Of a DNA stretch of 64,000 nucleotides, positions 10,667-19,869 are shown in pieces. The notes beneath the pieces were generated by a model that saw only the letters and a list, made by a program, of their open reading frames with translations, did not search any database and was not told the origin of the DNA. This DNA comes from Pseudomonadota bacterium (lineage in GTDB: Bacteria; Myxococcota_A; UBA796; GCA-2862545). Where the stretch lies: positions 1 through 64,000 of the forward strand of contig JAGSGY010000016.1 of assembly GCA_023954855.1 (NCBI GenBank), given 5' to 3'. Position numbers and translations under genes: made by a program. The stretch's first letter is position 1, and each line of letters opens with the position of its first letter.

Positions 10667-10788
10667 CGCCTGTTCCTTGGCAAGCCCCAGGGATGGGTCG
10701 GGCTCGGTCAGGCGCTGGATGAGGGATGCGCTCAGCGGGACTCCTTGACGGCAGTGTACCTAGACTGTCTCGCATCGTGCGGTACGAG

Positions 10789-11442
10789 TCACTCCGCAGG
10801 GCCCATGATGAACAGGCCATCGACCGAGCCGTCGGGCTCGTAGTTGGCTCCGTTCCACAGGTCGTCGACGAACAGGCCCTCGTCGTAGTAGTTCATGCTC
10901 CGCAACCCGTAGGTGCCGTCGGCCTTCTCGGCGTATTCCACGGTATCGGGCATGCCGAGTACATCGACAAAGCAGCGCATGTTGGCGTCTATGCCGAGGC
11001 CGGTGGTGGTGCCGCCGGCGTAGGGCGCGTCCACCGAGAGCGAGCCGGCGACGGCGCCCACGTCGACTTCGCCGTCCTCGTCTTCGTCGGCGAACGATGT
11101 CGACACGCCGTTGGACCAGTCGCAGAACACGTTGCTGAAGAGCGACGAGTAGGTCGTGCAGTTCGCCGTCTCACCGTAGGCCGCGTCCAGTTCGGCGAGG
11201 GTGTCGCCAATACAGCCGGTGCCGACGCAGCCGGCGACGAGGTCGATGCTGCCGTCTGTGGATGCGGCGACGCAGTCGGGGAGGGCGTCGAGCAGGTCGA
11301 GGACGGCAGGGTCGTCACCCGGAACCTCGCCGGTGTCGAGCGCGATGCACTCGCCGTTGGCTTCAGCGGTGCCCTCGCCACAGACGAGTCCGTCGGCGCA
11401 GCCGACCAGCGAGAAGAGAGTAAGCAAGCGGATAGGTTTCAA
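10789..11442 (-). CDS. secreted lipoprotein of unknown function
   Basis: About 217 residues. I chose the TTG at 11442 because it gives a compact lipoprotein signal peptide (MKPIRLLTLFSLVGC, acylated Cys at position 15) and has GAGGTG just upstream. A TTG 18 bases further upstream would also be in frame. The mature protein is rich in Asp, Gly and Cys (about ten cysteines), compatible with a disulfide-bonded surface protein. No domain is recognised. It is the first of several unrelated lipoproteins in this part of the window. Confidence 0.75.
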   Translation of the reverse strand: MKPIRLLTLFSLVGCADGLVCGEGTAEANGECIALDTGEVPGDDPAVLDLLDALPDCVAASTDGSIDLVAGCVGTGCIGDTLAELDAAYGETANCTTYSSLFSNVFCDWSNGVSTSFADEDEDGEVDVGAVAGSLSVDAPYAGGTTTGLGIDANMRCFVDVLGMPDTVEYAEKADGTYGLRSMNYYDEGLFVDDLWNGANYEPDGSVDGLFIMGPAE

Positions 11443-11516
11443 TTCACACCTCACGTTCAATGTCGGTGGAGTGTGGGTTTGGCGCGTTGCGGTGTCAAGG
11501 CCTGAACTCGGCTTGG

Positions 11517-12188
11517 TTAGAACCGGCCCGCCAGGCGAATGCCCCGATTCACCGGGTCAGCGGCGAGAGCGAACTGCGGTCCCGGAACGTAGCGGCCGTT
11601 CACGCCCATCTGGACGCCGGCCACGATGTACGAGCCGAGAAACATCGCGCCGCCGGCGCTGGTCAAGCTGGGCGCATTGATCGCAGGACCGATCAGCGTG
11701 AGCGCGACGCCTCCGCTCATCATTGCCCATGACGCAATCGAGGGGAGGACCGGGACATCCACATGTCCTCGATGCAGGGTGCGGGCTGCCGCGTGTGCGC
11801 CGGCGTTCATGATCGGAGCGCCGGCCACATACATGAGCCCGCCACCGACCAAGAGTCCCACCCCTCCGAGAAAGACCCCCTCGTTCTCGGCGAGGGCGCC
11901 GCCCAACATGGCGAGGGAGCCGCCCATCGCGAAGGGAATCGAGGCAATTCCCAGAATGAGCCCGGTCCGCGCCGTGCGCATCTGCGCCGAGTACCGCACC
12001 ATGTCGACCCGGCCCATGCCGGAGGACAGGTCGACCCCGGAGCTGTCGGCGGTGGGCTCCGCGGCAAAGAACACGGGCGTCGGAGCGAAGAGCTCGAATG
12101 GCGCGTCGGGTGCGACTTCGACTGCAAGGGTGGGTTCATGGGCCTCGGCCACGGAGAGCGAGAGCGACAACAGAATCGGGGCGATCAT
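11517..12188 (-). CDS. predicted membrane protein with signal peptide, Gly/Ala-rich
   Basis: About 223 residues starting MIAPILLSLSLSVAEAHEP, a probable cleaved signal peptide. Three or four Gly-rich hydrophobic segments follow (for example GLILGIASIPFAMGG and GVFLGGVGLLVGGGLMYV). The C-terminal part ends in an aromatic residue (RLAGRF*), as envelope proteins often do. The function is unknown. It is divergent from the small lipoprotein gene on the other strand. Confidence 0.75.
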   Translation of the reverse strand: MIAPILLSLSLSVAEAHEPTLAVEVAPDAPFELFAPTPVFFAAEPTADSSGVDLSSGMGRVDMVRYSAQMRTARTGLILGIASIPFAMGGSLAMLGGALAENEGVFLGGVGLLVGGGLMYVAGAPIMNAGAHAAARTLHRGHVDVPVLPSIASWAMMSGGVALTLIGPAINAPSLTSAGGAMFLGSYIVAGVQMGVNGRYVPGPQFALAADPVNRGIRLAGRF

Positions 12189-12281
12189 AGGCAATCCAGG
12201 CCGAGGTGGGTGGCAATCCTACCCTAGCGCCTGCTTGGAAACGCCGGTGGTCGTCGTGGGCTCCCGCAGGTAGGCTGGGGC

Positions 12282-12620
12282 ATGCGCACCCTCAGCTTTC
12301 TCGCCCTTACCGGCTGCTTTTTCGGTTCGATCTCGAGCACCTCGGACGGAGGAACCCGCTCGGAGCGCTCTCTCGCGTTCGTGGTCCCCGCGCGGGTGAG
12401 CTTCGAGCATCTCGAGACGCCGAGCGGGAGCGGTGAAGAGACCGTCATCGCGACGGATGGGTCGCCGCCCGAAGTGACCGTGACCCTCACCGAGGAGTAC
12501 GAGGTGCTGTTCACCGGCACCCTCAATCCGGGGACTGTGGAGTTCGGCCTCGAGCTCGAGCACATCTGGGATGGGCCGAGCGACATGGAGTTCTGGACCG
12601 TGAGCATCACCGCGCAGTAG
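12282..12620 (+). CDS. small secreted lipoprotein
   Basis: 112 residues. The start MRTLSFLALTGC is a minimal lipoprotein signal with the acylated Cys at position 12. The rest is a Ser/Thr/Glu-rich, all-beta-looking segment with no recognised domain. It precedes the SDR gene by about 50 bases on the same strand and may be co-transcribed with it. Confidence 0.7.
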   Translation: MRTLSFLALTGCFFGSISSTSDGGTRSERSLAFVVPARVSFEHLETPSGSGEETVIATDGSPPEVTVTLTEEYEVLFTGTLNPGTVEFGLELEHIWDGPSDMEFWTVSITAQ

Positions 12621-12669
12621 CCGTTGCCGTACAATGCCCCGCGACCAATCGGCAGACGGGGAGACGTGT

Positions 12670-13527
12670 ATGAAGACCATCGTGATCACGGGCGCTACAG
12701 GCGGCATTGGCCTGCACTCCGCCATCGGCTTGGCGAAGACCGGAGCGCGCGTCATCGTGACCGGGCGCAATGCGGAGCGCGGTGAGACCGCCGTGAAGCG
12801 CATTCGCGAGGAAGCGGGAAGCGACACCGTCGAGCTCGTCCTCGGCGACCTGTCTTCGGTGGCCGGCGTGGATGCCCTTGCCGACGAGCTCGCATCGCGT
12901 CTGGACCGCATCGACGTGCTGGTGAACAACGCAGGCTTGCTCGCGAACGAGCGGCGCGTCAGCGAAGACGGCTTCGAGATGGACTTTGCCGTCAACGTGG
13001 TGGCGCCGCACCGGCTCACCCACCGTCTGTTGCCCTTGCTCGAAGCCGCAAAGCCCGCGCGCGTGCTCAACCTCACTGGCGGCAAGGCGAGCGGGCCCTT
13101 CGACCCCTCGGACCTGCAGGCCGAGAAGTCCTTTGTGGCGCTGCCGTCCTACACCCAGACCAAGCGCGCGATGGAGGCTCTGGCCATGCACTCGGCGCCA
13201 GAGCTCGAGGCCAAGGGCGTGTACTTGACGGTCGTGTACCCGGGCCGCGCGTCGACCGCGATGACCCAGGCGATGGGCCCGATGTCGCTGCCCTGGTACA
13301 TGCGGCCGGCTTTTCCGGTGTTCAGCTTCCTGGTGCAGCGCAAGGATGGTGGCGCGAGTGCCGAGAAGGCGTCCCGCTCGACCATCTACGCTGCGACCAC
13401 GCCGGATCTCGAGGGCGTGTCGGGGGCCTACATCGATACCGCCAGCCAGCGAGGCTCTCTGCACCCGACCGTGCTCGATGCCGCCAACCAGGCGCTCGTG
13501 GTCGAGGCCGTCGGTCAGGTGGAGTAG
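12670..13527 (+). CDS. short-chain dehydrogenase/reductase
   Basis: A 285-residue SDR with TGATGGIG near residue 10, LVNNAGLL near 90 and the YxxxK active site as YTQTK near 160. The start is the ATG preceded by GGGGAG. An earlier in-frame ATG at 12634 adds only a polar leader and lacks such a site. It is related to the retinol-dehydrogenase-like SDR at the start of the window, but the two are not adjacent paralogues. The 3' end overlaps the convergent phosphatase gene by 13 bases. Confidence 0.93.
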   Translation: MKTIVITGATGGIGLHSAIGLAKTGARVIVTGRNAERGETAVKRIREEAGSDTVELVLGDLSSVAGVDALADELASRLDRIDVLVNNAGLLANERRVSEDGFEMDFAVNVVAPHRLTHRLLPLLEAAKPARVLNLTGGKASGPFDPSDLQAEKSFVALPSYTQTKRAMEALAMHSAPELEAKGVYLTVVYPGRASTAMTQAMGPMSLPWYMRPAFPVFSFLVQRKDGGASAEKASRSTIYAATTPDLEGVSGAYIDTASQRGSLHPTVLDAANQALVVEAVGQVE

Positions 13528-14936
13528 GACAGGCTCTCTGACCAAGCGACCGACCCATCATCGGGGTCGATGAAGGTCACCTCGACGCTGTCGGCCTCGG
13601 GGTCGAAGCGCAGCGTCAGGGCACGCGGTTGGCTCGTGTTGTACAGGAACTGGCCCCCGAACAAGGACTCGCCGAGTGGGTTGATGTTCCCGCCGGTCAC
13701 GGCGATTTCGTGCACGTTGTCGCTGCGCTTGTCGCCATTCGGCTCGAGCTTGCTGACGAAGCAGACGTGAAAGTCGCCGCTGAGCAGCCAGAGGTTGTCG
13801 ATCGCGAGGTCGTCCACTGCGTCGAGGAAGGCTTGACGTTGGTCCCGGTAGCCCTCCCAGCGGTCCGAGGCGGCCACGTCCCAGATCAACGGCATGTTGG
13901 TGATCGGCACGCTGTTGAGCACCACCTTGAAGTGGCAGGGGCTCTCGTTCAGCCCGCGAACCAGCCAGTCGAGCTGCTCGGCAGAGATGTACTCCGCGTC
14001 TGGGTCGTTGCGGGTCGAGGGCTTGCGCTCGCTGCGGCAGTCGAGAACAAAGAACTCGGCGGTCTTGCCCCAGCGGTAGCTCATCCACGAGGTGCCATCC
14101 GAGGCGCGCTCGGCCGCGACGTGCTCGAAGAAGGCCTGCTTTGCGGCCTCGATCTGGTCAGGGTCCATCGACTCGGGATTCCAGTCGTTGTCGAACTCGT
14201 GGTCGTCCCACACGGCGTACAGCCCAGCCTTGGCATAGGCCTGGCGAAATCCATCGCCCGAGAGGAACTCACGCCACGAGCTTCGGTACTCCTCGAGCGT
14301 CTCGGCACCGTCGTTGTAGGCCATGTCGCCGAGGTGGCAGAACAGGTCGTAGTCGAGCTCGGCGGTGGCCTGCAGCGCCGGCCACGGGGCGTTGCCAGAG
14401 CCATTGCAGGCGGTCATCGCAAGGGTGACCGGCTCGAGGGAGTCCTCGGGCAGTGCAGTGCGAAAGCGGGCGAGCAAGCTGCGTCCGATCGGCTGGTCGT
14501 CGCTATCGACGGGGAAGAAGCCCCACTCGAGCCAGGCGCCTTCGGGAAGGCCCTCCACCTCGGCGCGCAGAAAACCACCGGGCTCGGGCTCGACGATGGA
14601 CTCGTGGAACAGGTCGACCATGCCGTCGTCGACGGGTTGCCAGACCCGCAGCATGACGGGCCCTCCTTGTGGGGTCCAGGTCGTGAGCAAGGCGCTCGTG
14701 GGGCGCATGCCGCCAGCCTGCAGGGCCAGGGGAAACCGGGTTGCATCTTCGACGAGCGCTTCGGGTTCGAACGCGATCTGCGGGATGACCTCGCCGGTGT
14801 CCCCGGTGTCTCCCGTGTCGCCGGAGTCCACGGTCGTCTGGATCGAGCCGTCTTGCTTGCAGCCCATCAGCGTCGACGGCAGCAAAATCGATGCGGCTCC
14901 CGCCGCGATGAACTGGCGTCTGCTGGTCTTGGCCAC
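13515..14936 (-). CDS. PhoD-like alkaline phosphatase/phosphodiesterase, Tat-exported lipoprotein
   Basis: About 473 residues. The leader SRRQFIAAGAASILLP carries a twin-arginine motif and is followed by LMGC, so export by Tat with lipidation is likely. A Thr/Gly/Asp linker (DTGDTGDTG) follows. The metallophosphatase domain shows CHLGDMAYNDG, VWDDHEFDND and GDFHVCFVSK, matching the metal ligands of PhoD-family enzymes. These hydrolyse phosphate esters outside the cell. I chose the GTG at 14936 (GGAGG upstream). The frame continues upstream, but that stretch would overlap the M19-like gene more and spoil the signal peptide. Confidence 0.9.
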   Translation of the reverse strand: MAKTSRRQFIAAGAASILLPSTLMGCKQDGSIQTTVDSGDTGDTGDTGEVIPQIAFEPEALVEDATRFPLALQAGGMRPTSALLTTWTPQGGPVMLRVWQPVDDGMVDLFHESIVEPEPGGFLRAEVEGLPEGAWLEWGFFPVDSDDQPIGRSLLARFRTALPEDSLEPVTLAMTACNGSGNAPWPALQATAELDYDLFCHLGDMAYNDGAETLEEYRSSWREFLSGDGFRQAYAKAGLYAVWDDHEFDNDWNPESMDPDQIEAAKQAFFEHVAAERASDGTSWMSYRWGKTAEFFVLDCRSERKPSTRNDPDAEYISAEQLDWLVRGLNESPCHFKVVLNSVPITNMPLIWDVAASDRWEGYRDQRQAFLDAVDDLAIDNLWLLSGDFHVCFVSKLEPNGDKRSDNVHEIAVTGGNINPLGESLFGGQFLYNTSQPRALTLRFDPEADSVEVTFIDPDDGSVAWSESLSYST

Positions 14937-14956
14937 GGCTGCCTCCGGCGAGCAGT

Positions 14957-17161
14957 CTACCTGCTCAAGGACCGCCCGCGCGCCTCTGCGCGTTCCCACA
15001 TGCGAATGTAGCCCTCAGCCGAGCGGAACAGCGGATCGAGGTCGTCCTCGGAAACCGCGTCCTTGCGGGCATTCTCGATGTACTCGGGAAGCAGACCGAT
15101 GTGGACCATGCCCTCGGTGTTGAAATCGAAGGCTCGCTCGCCAGAGACGGGCTCGGTGAACTCGACGGCGCCGTCGTGGGACTGGAACGGGTAGGTGATG
15201 GGGTTCTCTTGGTTCGCACACCCATCCGGGCCGAAGCGCGGGCCGGGGCCGCCGGCGAATCCGTTGAAGTCGAAGGCGAGTCCGAGGGCGGGGTACTGAC
15301 CTTGCGCGGTCATGGCTTCGAGGCGGCTCTGGTACCCGCGCCAGCTCGTGCCCGGCTCGTTGACGTCGTGGCAGCGTCCGAAGCCTCGGAACGACAAGCC
15401 GCCGACCTCGTAAAGGCGACCACCATGGTCACTACCGTGGGTGCCTACGCCCGGGTACCCGTTCTCCTCGAGCATCTCGAACGCGCGCTTGTACGACCAC
15501 TGCGGAAAGTGGTCGAGCTCGATGATCATGCCGCGCTGCATCAGGCGGGTCATCAGGTGTTCGCCGAGCGGCGTGATGGTCGCGTTCTGGCACCAGTTGC
15601 CCTCGATCGGTGGGTCCTGAATCAAGCCAAAGTAGGGCAGGAGCTCGCGGATGGGGTCTTCTTGTAGATCGCTGAAGTCCTCGGGGGCCTCGGCCAGGTA
15701 GCTGTCGCGCGGCTGGAAGATACCTCCGAAGGTGATGGGGCCGTCGTCCCGGCCGCCCACATCCTCGGGGCAGTCTTCGGTCATGTTGGTGTAGTGCCCG
15801 CTGTTGAGGAAGTTGCCGACCTCGATGAAGTCGCCGCTGCCGTCGCCGGGGGTGAAGGCGTTGTCGTACTTGTGGACCGGGAAGAGCGCGCGTACGCCGG
15901 CCTGGTGGTAGAGCTCGAGCTGGCCGTCAACGTAGGCCTCATCACAGACCGGGCCGTCCTCGTTCGGCGTGAGCTTGCAGTCGAACAGGTCCGAGGTCTC
16001 GATGCCGAGCACCACTGCCATCTTGCCGGCGCCGATGACTTCGCGTGCTTCGGCGGGCGAGGTGACCACCCGAAACCAGCCCTGGCCGGGTCCGCCAGAC
16101 TGGGCGTCGATGTAGCGCTCAAGGGCGTAGGTCTCGCGAATCTGGCGGTCGACGCCGGTCATGTCTTCGCAGTCATAGCGGCTCGGCGAGTAGCCTTCGC
16201 CCACGCTGATCTTGCAGATGACGGCGTTGCTGGTCGCATGCTGGACGACGAGCCGGAGGCCGGAGAGGTAGGCGCGCTCGAGCCAGCGGTAGTACTGCAC
16301 TTGGTGCGTCGAGCGCTTGCGGGAGTTCGGCCACTCGGTGAACTCCGGGTAGCCCTCGGTGGCGTGGTTGTCTTCGGAGAGCTCACCGCGGAGCATGTCG
16401 GGGATGATGTCGCCGAGGGCGCCGCCGTCGTTTCCCGCGTCGTAGGCGTAGCCGAAGAAGTCGGTGCGTCCCTTCTCGCCGTGATGCAGGGCGCAGTCCG
16501 GCAGGGCATGTTCGACGCCGAGCCGGTGGAACGGGCTTCCGTGAAAGAGACCGCCGCCAAATCCGAGGTTGGTGAACATGTGCGAGTGGGCGTCGACGAT
16601 GCCGTACAGGTCGCCGTCTTCGAAGGTCGTGCGCTCCACTTCGCCGGTCGCATCCACGGCGATTTCGGGGTGGGGCGTGCAGCCGTCGGTGGGCTCAAAC
16701 GACAGTGGGGTCGCTCCGCGTGACTTGTCGGTGAGTCCGTCGAGCACCAAGAGCTCGGAGTTCTTGCGGCTGCGCAGCTGGTAGCGGCCCTTGTCTCGGA
16801 CTGCGGTCTCGAAGAGCCACTCCGCACCCGAGACGTATCCGTCTTCGATGCGGCTGATATCGGACTCGAGCGAGGTCTCACGCTGTAGCCCGGTGCTCTC
16901 GCCAACCAGGTAGCCGCCATCCTCGTCGTACAGCAGGTAGGTGCCGAGATCCGAGGGCTGCAGATAGAAGCGCGCCGCATCCGACGCGGAAGGTGCGGTG
17001 AACGCGAAGCCAGAGCCGTCGGTGGTGAGGTAGCCCTCGTCGGCCTTTACGGCGTAGCAGCCCTTGGCAAAGCCGTAGACGTCGAGCTCATCGACGTCCC
17101 AGGTGCCGCATGCGGAGGGGAGCAGGGTGGTGACGGCGACCAACAGGGTGAGGCGCTGCAT
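14957..17161 (-). CDS. secreted metal hydrolase, peptidase-M19/amidohydrolase-like, with N-terminal beta-trefoil-like region
   Basis: About 734 residues, starting MQRLTLLVAVTTLLPSAC, a lipoprotein signal. Residues 30-170 form a repeating all-beta region (YLTTDGSGFAF, YLLYDEDGGYLVG, YQLRSRKNSELLVLDG) like fascin or ricin-type trefoils. The catalytic part begins at GIVDAHSHMF near 195 and continues to LVVQHATSN, VLGIETSDLF, MIIELDHFPQ and GTHGSDHGGR, histidine/aspartate motifs of the membrane-dipeptidase-like amidohydrolases. The start is the ATG followed by the signal peptide. The substrate is unknown. Alternative calls are other amidohydrolase families. Confidence 0.8.
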   Translation of the reverse strand: MQRLTLLVAVTTLLPSACGTWDVDELDVYGFAKGCYAVKADEGYLTTDGSGFAFTAPSASDAARFYLQPSDLGTYLLYDEDGGYLVGESTGLQRETSLESDISRIEDGYVSGAEWLFETAVRDKGRYQLRSRKNSELLVLDGLTDKSRGATPLSFEPTDGCTPHPEIAVDATGEVERTTFEDGDLYGIVDAHSHMFTNLGFGGGLFHGSPFHRLGVEHALPDCALHHGEKGRTDFFGYAYDAGNDGGALGDIIPDMLRGELSEDNHATEGYPEFTEWPNSRKRSTHQVQYYRWLERAYLSGLRLVVQHATSNAVICKISVGEGYSPSRYDCEDMTGVDRQIRETYALERYIDAQSGGPGQGWFRVVTSPAEAREVIGAGKMAVVLGIETSDLFDCKLTPNEDGPVCDEAYVDGQLELYHQAGVRALFPVHKYDNAFTPGDGSGDFIEVGNFLNSGHYTNMTEDCPEDVGGRDDGPITFGGIFQPRDSYLAEAPEDFSDLQEDPIRELLPYFGLIQDPPIEGNWCQNATITPLGEHLMTRLMQRGMIIELDHFPQWSYKRAFEMLEENGYPGVGTHGSDHGGRLYEVGGLSFRGFGRCHDVNEPGTSWRGYQSRLEAMTAQGQYPALGLAFDFNGFAGGPGPRFGPDGCANQENPITYPFQSHDGAVEFTEPVSGERAFDFNTEGMVHIGLLPEYIENARKDAVSEDDLDPLFRSAEGYIRMWERAEARGRSLSR

Positions 17162-17210
17162 GGATGTCCGGGCCGTGAGGCGGTGGCGAGTGGCGTTGAG
17201 CGGTGCGGCG

Positions 17211-18866
17211 TCAGTTGACGGGGACAGGGGACTCGAGGTCCTCGATACACTCGTAAGTGGTGTCGAAATAGGCCTGGTCGTAGTCGGGATCGAGCAAGAT
17301 CGGCTCTGCAGAGGCACCAATCTCCCAGGTCGAGCCGTTGATGGTCACGGTGCCGTATAGCCAGTTGGCCTCGTCGAGATGGCCGCCGGTGAAGGCGTAA
17401 AGCGAAGAGTCCTCGACGTGCATGGGGAAGGTCATGTCGCCGTTGTACAGCGTGACATCGGCGTTCTGAAGCCGGATGTTCTCGAACTCGCCGACCGGGA
17501 TGACGATGAAGTAGGCACCGCGGTCATCGGCACTCTCGCCTGTGACGGGGTGGTAGGTGCCCGAGAGGGTGCCGCCGTGCATGGTGAGCCGCGGCTCGTA
17601 GTCCGGGGTGCCCGACGGATGCTCAATTGGGGTCACTTCGCTGAGCGCAACGCGGTCGAGCACGACCAGGGCGCTGTGTCGGTCTTCAGGCTGCAGTGGG
17701 TTCGTCGACAGGACGACCTTGCCCGTGACCGTCTTGGTGCCATCGACGGTGGCGGTGCCGTCCAGGTAGTAGTCGGTGCCGACACAGTCGCTGAAGATCG
17801 GGAACATGTCGCCACCGACCGTGCAGGCGTCCGCGTCGAGCTCGATGGTCTCGGGGTCTCCGGTAAACAGCCCAGCCAGTGCGCCCAGGCTGATGAGCTC
17901 CGAGACCTGGCCCATCAGGTTGCCGAAGCCACAATCGGTGTCGAGGTCGACGGTCTTCGAGACGAGGCCGAAGTTCTTCACGATCAGGCGCGCGGCGTTC
18001 TCGGCGAGAATCGGGTCGAGCTCACAGCTGAAGGTGACGGGCTGAGCGAGCTCTTCACGGCAGGTGAAGCTGTCGTCGAGGATGGTGGCGTCGTAGTCGG
18101 GGTCGAGCCCTTCAACGGGGCCGCTCAGCAGCACGTCGCGTGCCTTGTTCCAGACAGTAACCGTGCCCTCGATGTGGTTCTCGAGCTCACCCACCGTGCC
18201 GTTGACCGCATTGAGAGACCCGCTGCGGATCGGCACTTCGAAGCTCTTCTTGCCCGAGGTCACCTCGACCGTGGAGGGGCCCCACTCGATGTCCTCGAAG
18301 GCGATGTGCGGCGAGATGACGGAGCAGGCGCCGTTCTCGTGATCGGCGGCCAGGCGAGGGATGATCTTGCCCTCGAGAGACCCGTCGATGATGCGCATGT
18401 GGTTTTCGCTATTGGTCTTCATGACGACGAAGTCTGTGAACGAGGCGTTGTCGACGATGAAGGTCGCAGCCTGCTGCTCGACGGGAATCACAGGGGTCGC
18501 AGGGTCACCGGTGAAGTGGCCCGTCACGATCTTGCGGGCGGTGACGGTGACGAGGCCGCTCGCCGAGGTGATGACGCCATTGCAGTCGGTGGACAGCTCG
18601 ACGGGCTCGGGCCCCAGGTCGATGGTGCAGTCCTCGATGGTCCAGGTGGCCGTTCCGATCTCGCCGAGCTCACCGCTCACCGCGGGAGAGTCGATGACGT
18701 CCTGGTTTGCAAAGCCGCAGGCCTCGTCGAAGTTCGCTGCAATCAGGACCCCACCCAGATCGCGCACCGTCAAGCGTGCGACGCCATCGGCGACTTGCTC
18801 GGGAACCATGCGGGCGCAGCCGGCGGTCTGAAGGGCAAGAACGAGCAGCATGGGGCCAGTGCGCAT
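17211..18866 (-). CDS. lipoprotein made of two homologous halves, function unknown
   Basis: 551 residues with signal MRTGPMLLVLALQTAGC. The mature part is an internal duplication. ARLTVRDLGGV and CGFANQD in the first half align with ARLIVKNFGLV and CGFGNLMGQ in the second. The halves end in the matching motifs LDPDYDATILDDSFTCREEL and LDPDYDQAYFDTTYECIEDL. The join is near residue 285. The paired cysteines suggest disulfides in an all-beta secreted protein. No known family is recognised. It sits just upstream of the M19-like lipoprotein on the same strand, about 50 bases apart, so they may form an operon. Confidence 0.8.
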   Translation of the reverse strand: MRTGPMLLVLALQTAGCARMVPEQVADGVARLTVRDLGGVLIAANFDEACGFANQDVIDSPAVSGELGEIGTATWTIEDCTIDLGPEPVELSTDCNGVITSASGLVTVTARKIVTGHFTGDPATPVIPVEQQAATFIVDNASFTDFVVMKTNSENHMRIIDGSLEGKIIPRLAADHENGACSVISPHIAFEDIEWGPSTVEVTSGKKSFEVPIRSGSLNAVNGTVGELENHIEGTVTVWNKARDVLLSGPVEGLDPDYDATILDDSFTCREELAQPVTFSCELDPILAENAARLIVKNFGLVSKTVDLDTDCGFGNLMGQVSELISLGALAGLFTGDPETIELDADACTVGGDMFPIFSDCVGTDYYLDGTATVDGTKTVTGKVVLSTNPLQPEDRHSALVVLDRVALSEVTPIEHPSGTPDYEPRLTMHGGTLSGTYHPVTGESADDRGAYFIVIPVGEFENIRLQNADVTLYNGDMTFPMHVEDSSLYAFTGGHLDEANWLYGTVTINGSTWEIGASAEPILLDPDYDQAYFDTTYECIEDLESPVPVN

Positions 18867-18961
18867 GGGGACTCCGGTCGGCCGAGGAAGACCGATGAGG
18901 GCTGCGCCTATCCTGGCTTTCGCGAGCGGGGGACGTCAACTCGGTGACGTTGTCGCTGGCG

Positions 18962-19810
18962 CTACTGCCGGATGCGCGTCTCGAGGGTGGCACAGCTCAA
19001 GAGCTCGGAGGCGCCGTCCTCGCAGCCCGTGAAGTCGATGGTGGCAGTGTCGGCGCCCGCCTGCACCAACAGCATCGCGATAGTCGGCCGGGCCACCACC
19101 TCGCCCTTCAGCATGACCGCCGCCTGCAGCGGAGGCACCGAGCCGGCGTTCGGGGAGGCTCCATGTTCGAGGAGGTACCGCACCTCTTTCTCGTGACCCC
19201 GAGAGGCCGCGGCTTGCAGTGGGGTGACGCCCTCTTCGGAGAGGACCTCGATACGGCTTTGATAAAACGGGATCAGCATGCCCAGGCCGCCTTGGGCGAT
19301 CTTCGGGCAGGTGCAGTCCATCTTGATTTCGTCGACGTAGCCGAACCAGATCGGGTTGTCGGTGCCGTCCTGGGCGTGCTTGCAGACCTCTTTGACGGCG
19401 TACTCGTTGTCACAGCTCGCATCCGCGGGAGCCGCTGCCTCGCCGAGGGTGACGTCGAAGGGAGAGGGGCACTCGGCGACGGTCTCCGAGAACCCAAAGC
19501 TCGGCCCCGGCTCGTGTCCGTGGCCAGCCTGGATGTCGTTGCGCGTACTGCCGACGAAGACCTCGCAGTCGTCGTAGTCGTACACCGTCGTGGTGCCTTC
19601 GCGCAGCGCGTCGGCATGCTTCGCCGCGGAGCACACGTCGGAGAACCCGCGGTATCGGTCCGTTCCGTAGACGCTTCGTCTAGGGCTGTCAGCGGGGCAA
19701 GAGCAGGTCATCGGGAAGCTCTCGATGTCCTTGAACCTTTCTGGGCAGACGGGTGCTGCACAGGCAAGGGACCAACCCACGAACACGAGTCCTGCGGCAT
19801 GTAGCTTCAT
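18962..19810 (-). CDS. secreted LCCL-domain protein with C-terminal ankyrin repeats
   Basis: 282 residues with signal MKLHAAGLVFVGWSLAC. The region around residues 35-95 (CSCPADSP, SVYGTDRYRG, VCSAAKHADAL, VFVGSTRNDI) matches the LCCL pattern of a paired cysteine, V-Y/W-GTD-Y and C-x-AA-x-HA. The C-terminal third has ankyrin-type helices (GVTPLQAAASRGHEKEVRYL, SVPPLQAAVML, IAMLLVQAGAD). LCCL domains bind lipids or ligands outside the cell and are best known from eukaryotes. With ankyrin repeats in an exported bacterial protein the pairing is unusual. The role is unknown. Confidence 0.8.
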   Translation of the reverse strand: MKLHAAGLVFVGWSLACAAPVCPERFKDIESFPMTCSCPADSPRRSVYGTDRYRGFSDVCSAAKHADALREGTTTVYDYDDCEVFVGSTRNDIQAGHGHEPGPSFGFSETVAECPSPFDVTLGEAAAPADASCDNEYAVKEVCKHAQDGTDNPIWFGYVDEIKMDCTCPKIAQGGLGMLIPFYQSRIEVLSEEGVTPLQAAASRGHEKEVRYLLEHGASPNAGSVPPLQAAVMLKGEVVARPTIAMLLVQAGADTATIDFTGCEDGASELLSCATLETRIRQ

Positions 19811-19869
19811 GGCGAGAGTGTACTCGCGGGACCTCTGCCGGGCTGCGGTGACGGCTGCGGCCGACGCGT

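Noticed and set aside
13629-15011. Plus-strand 460-residue frame over the PhoD gene
   Set aside because: Antisense shadow; PhoD motifs on the other strand are unambiguous.
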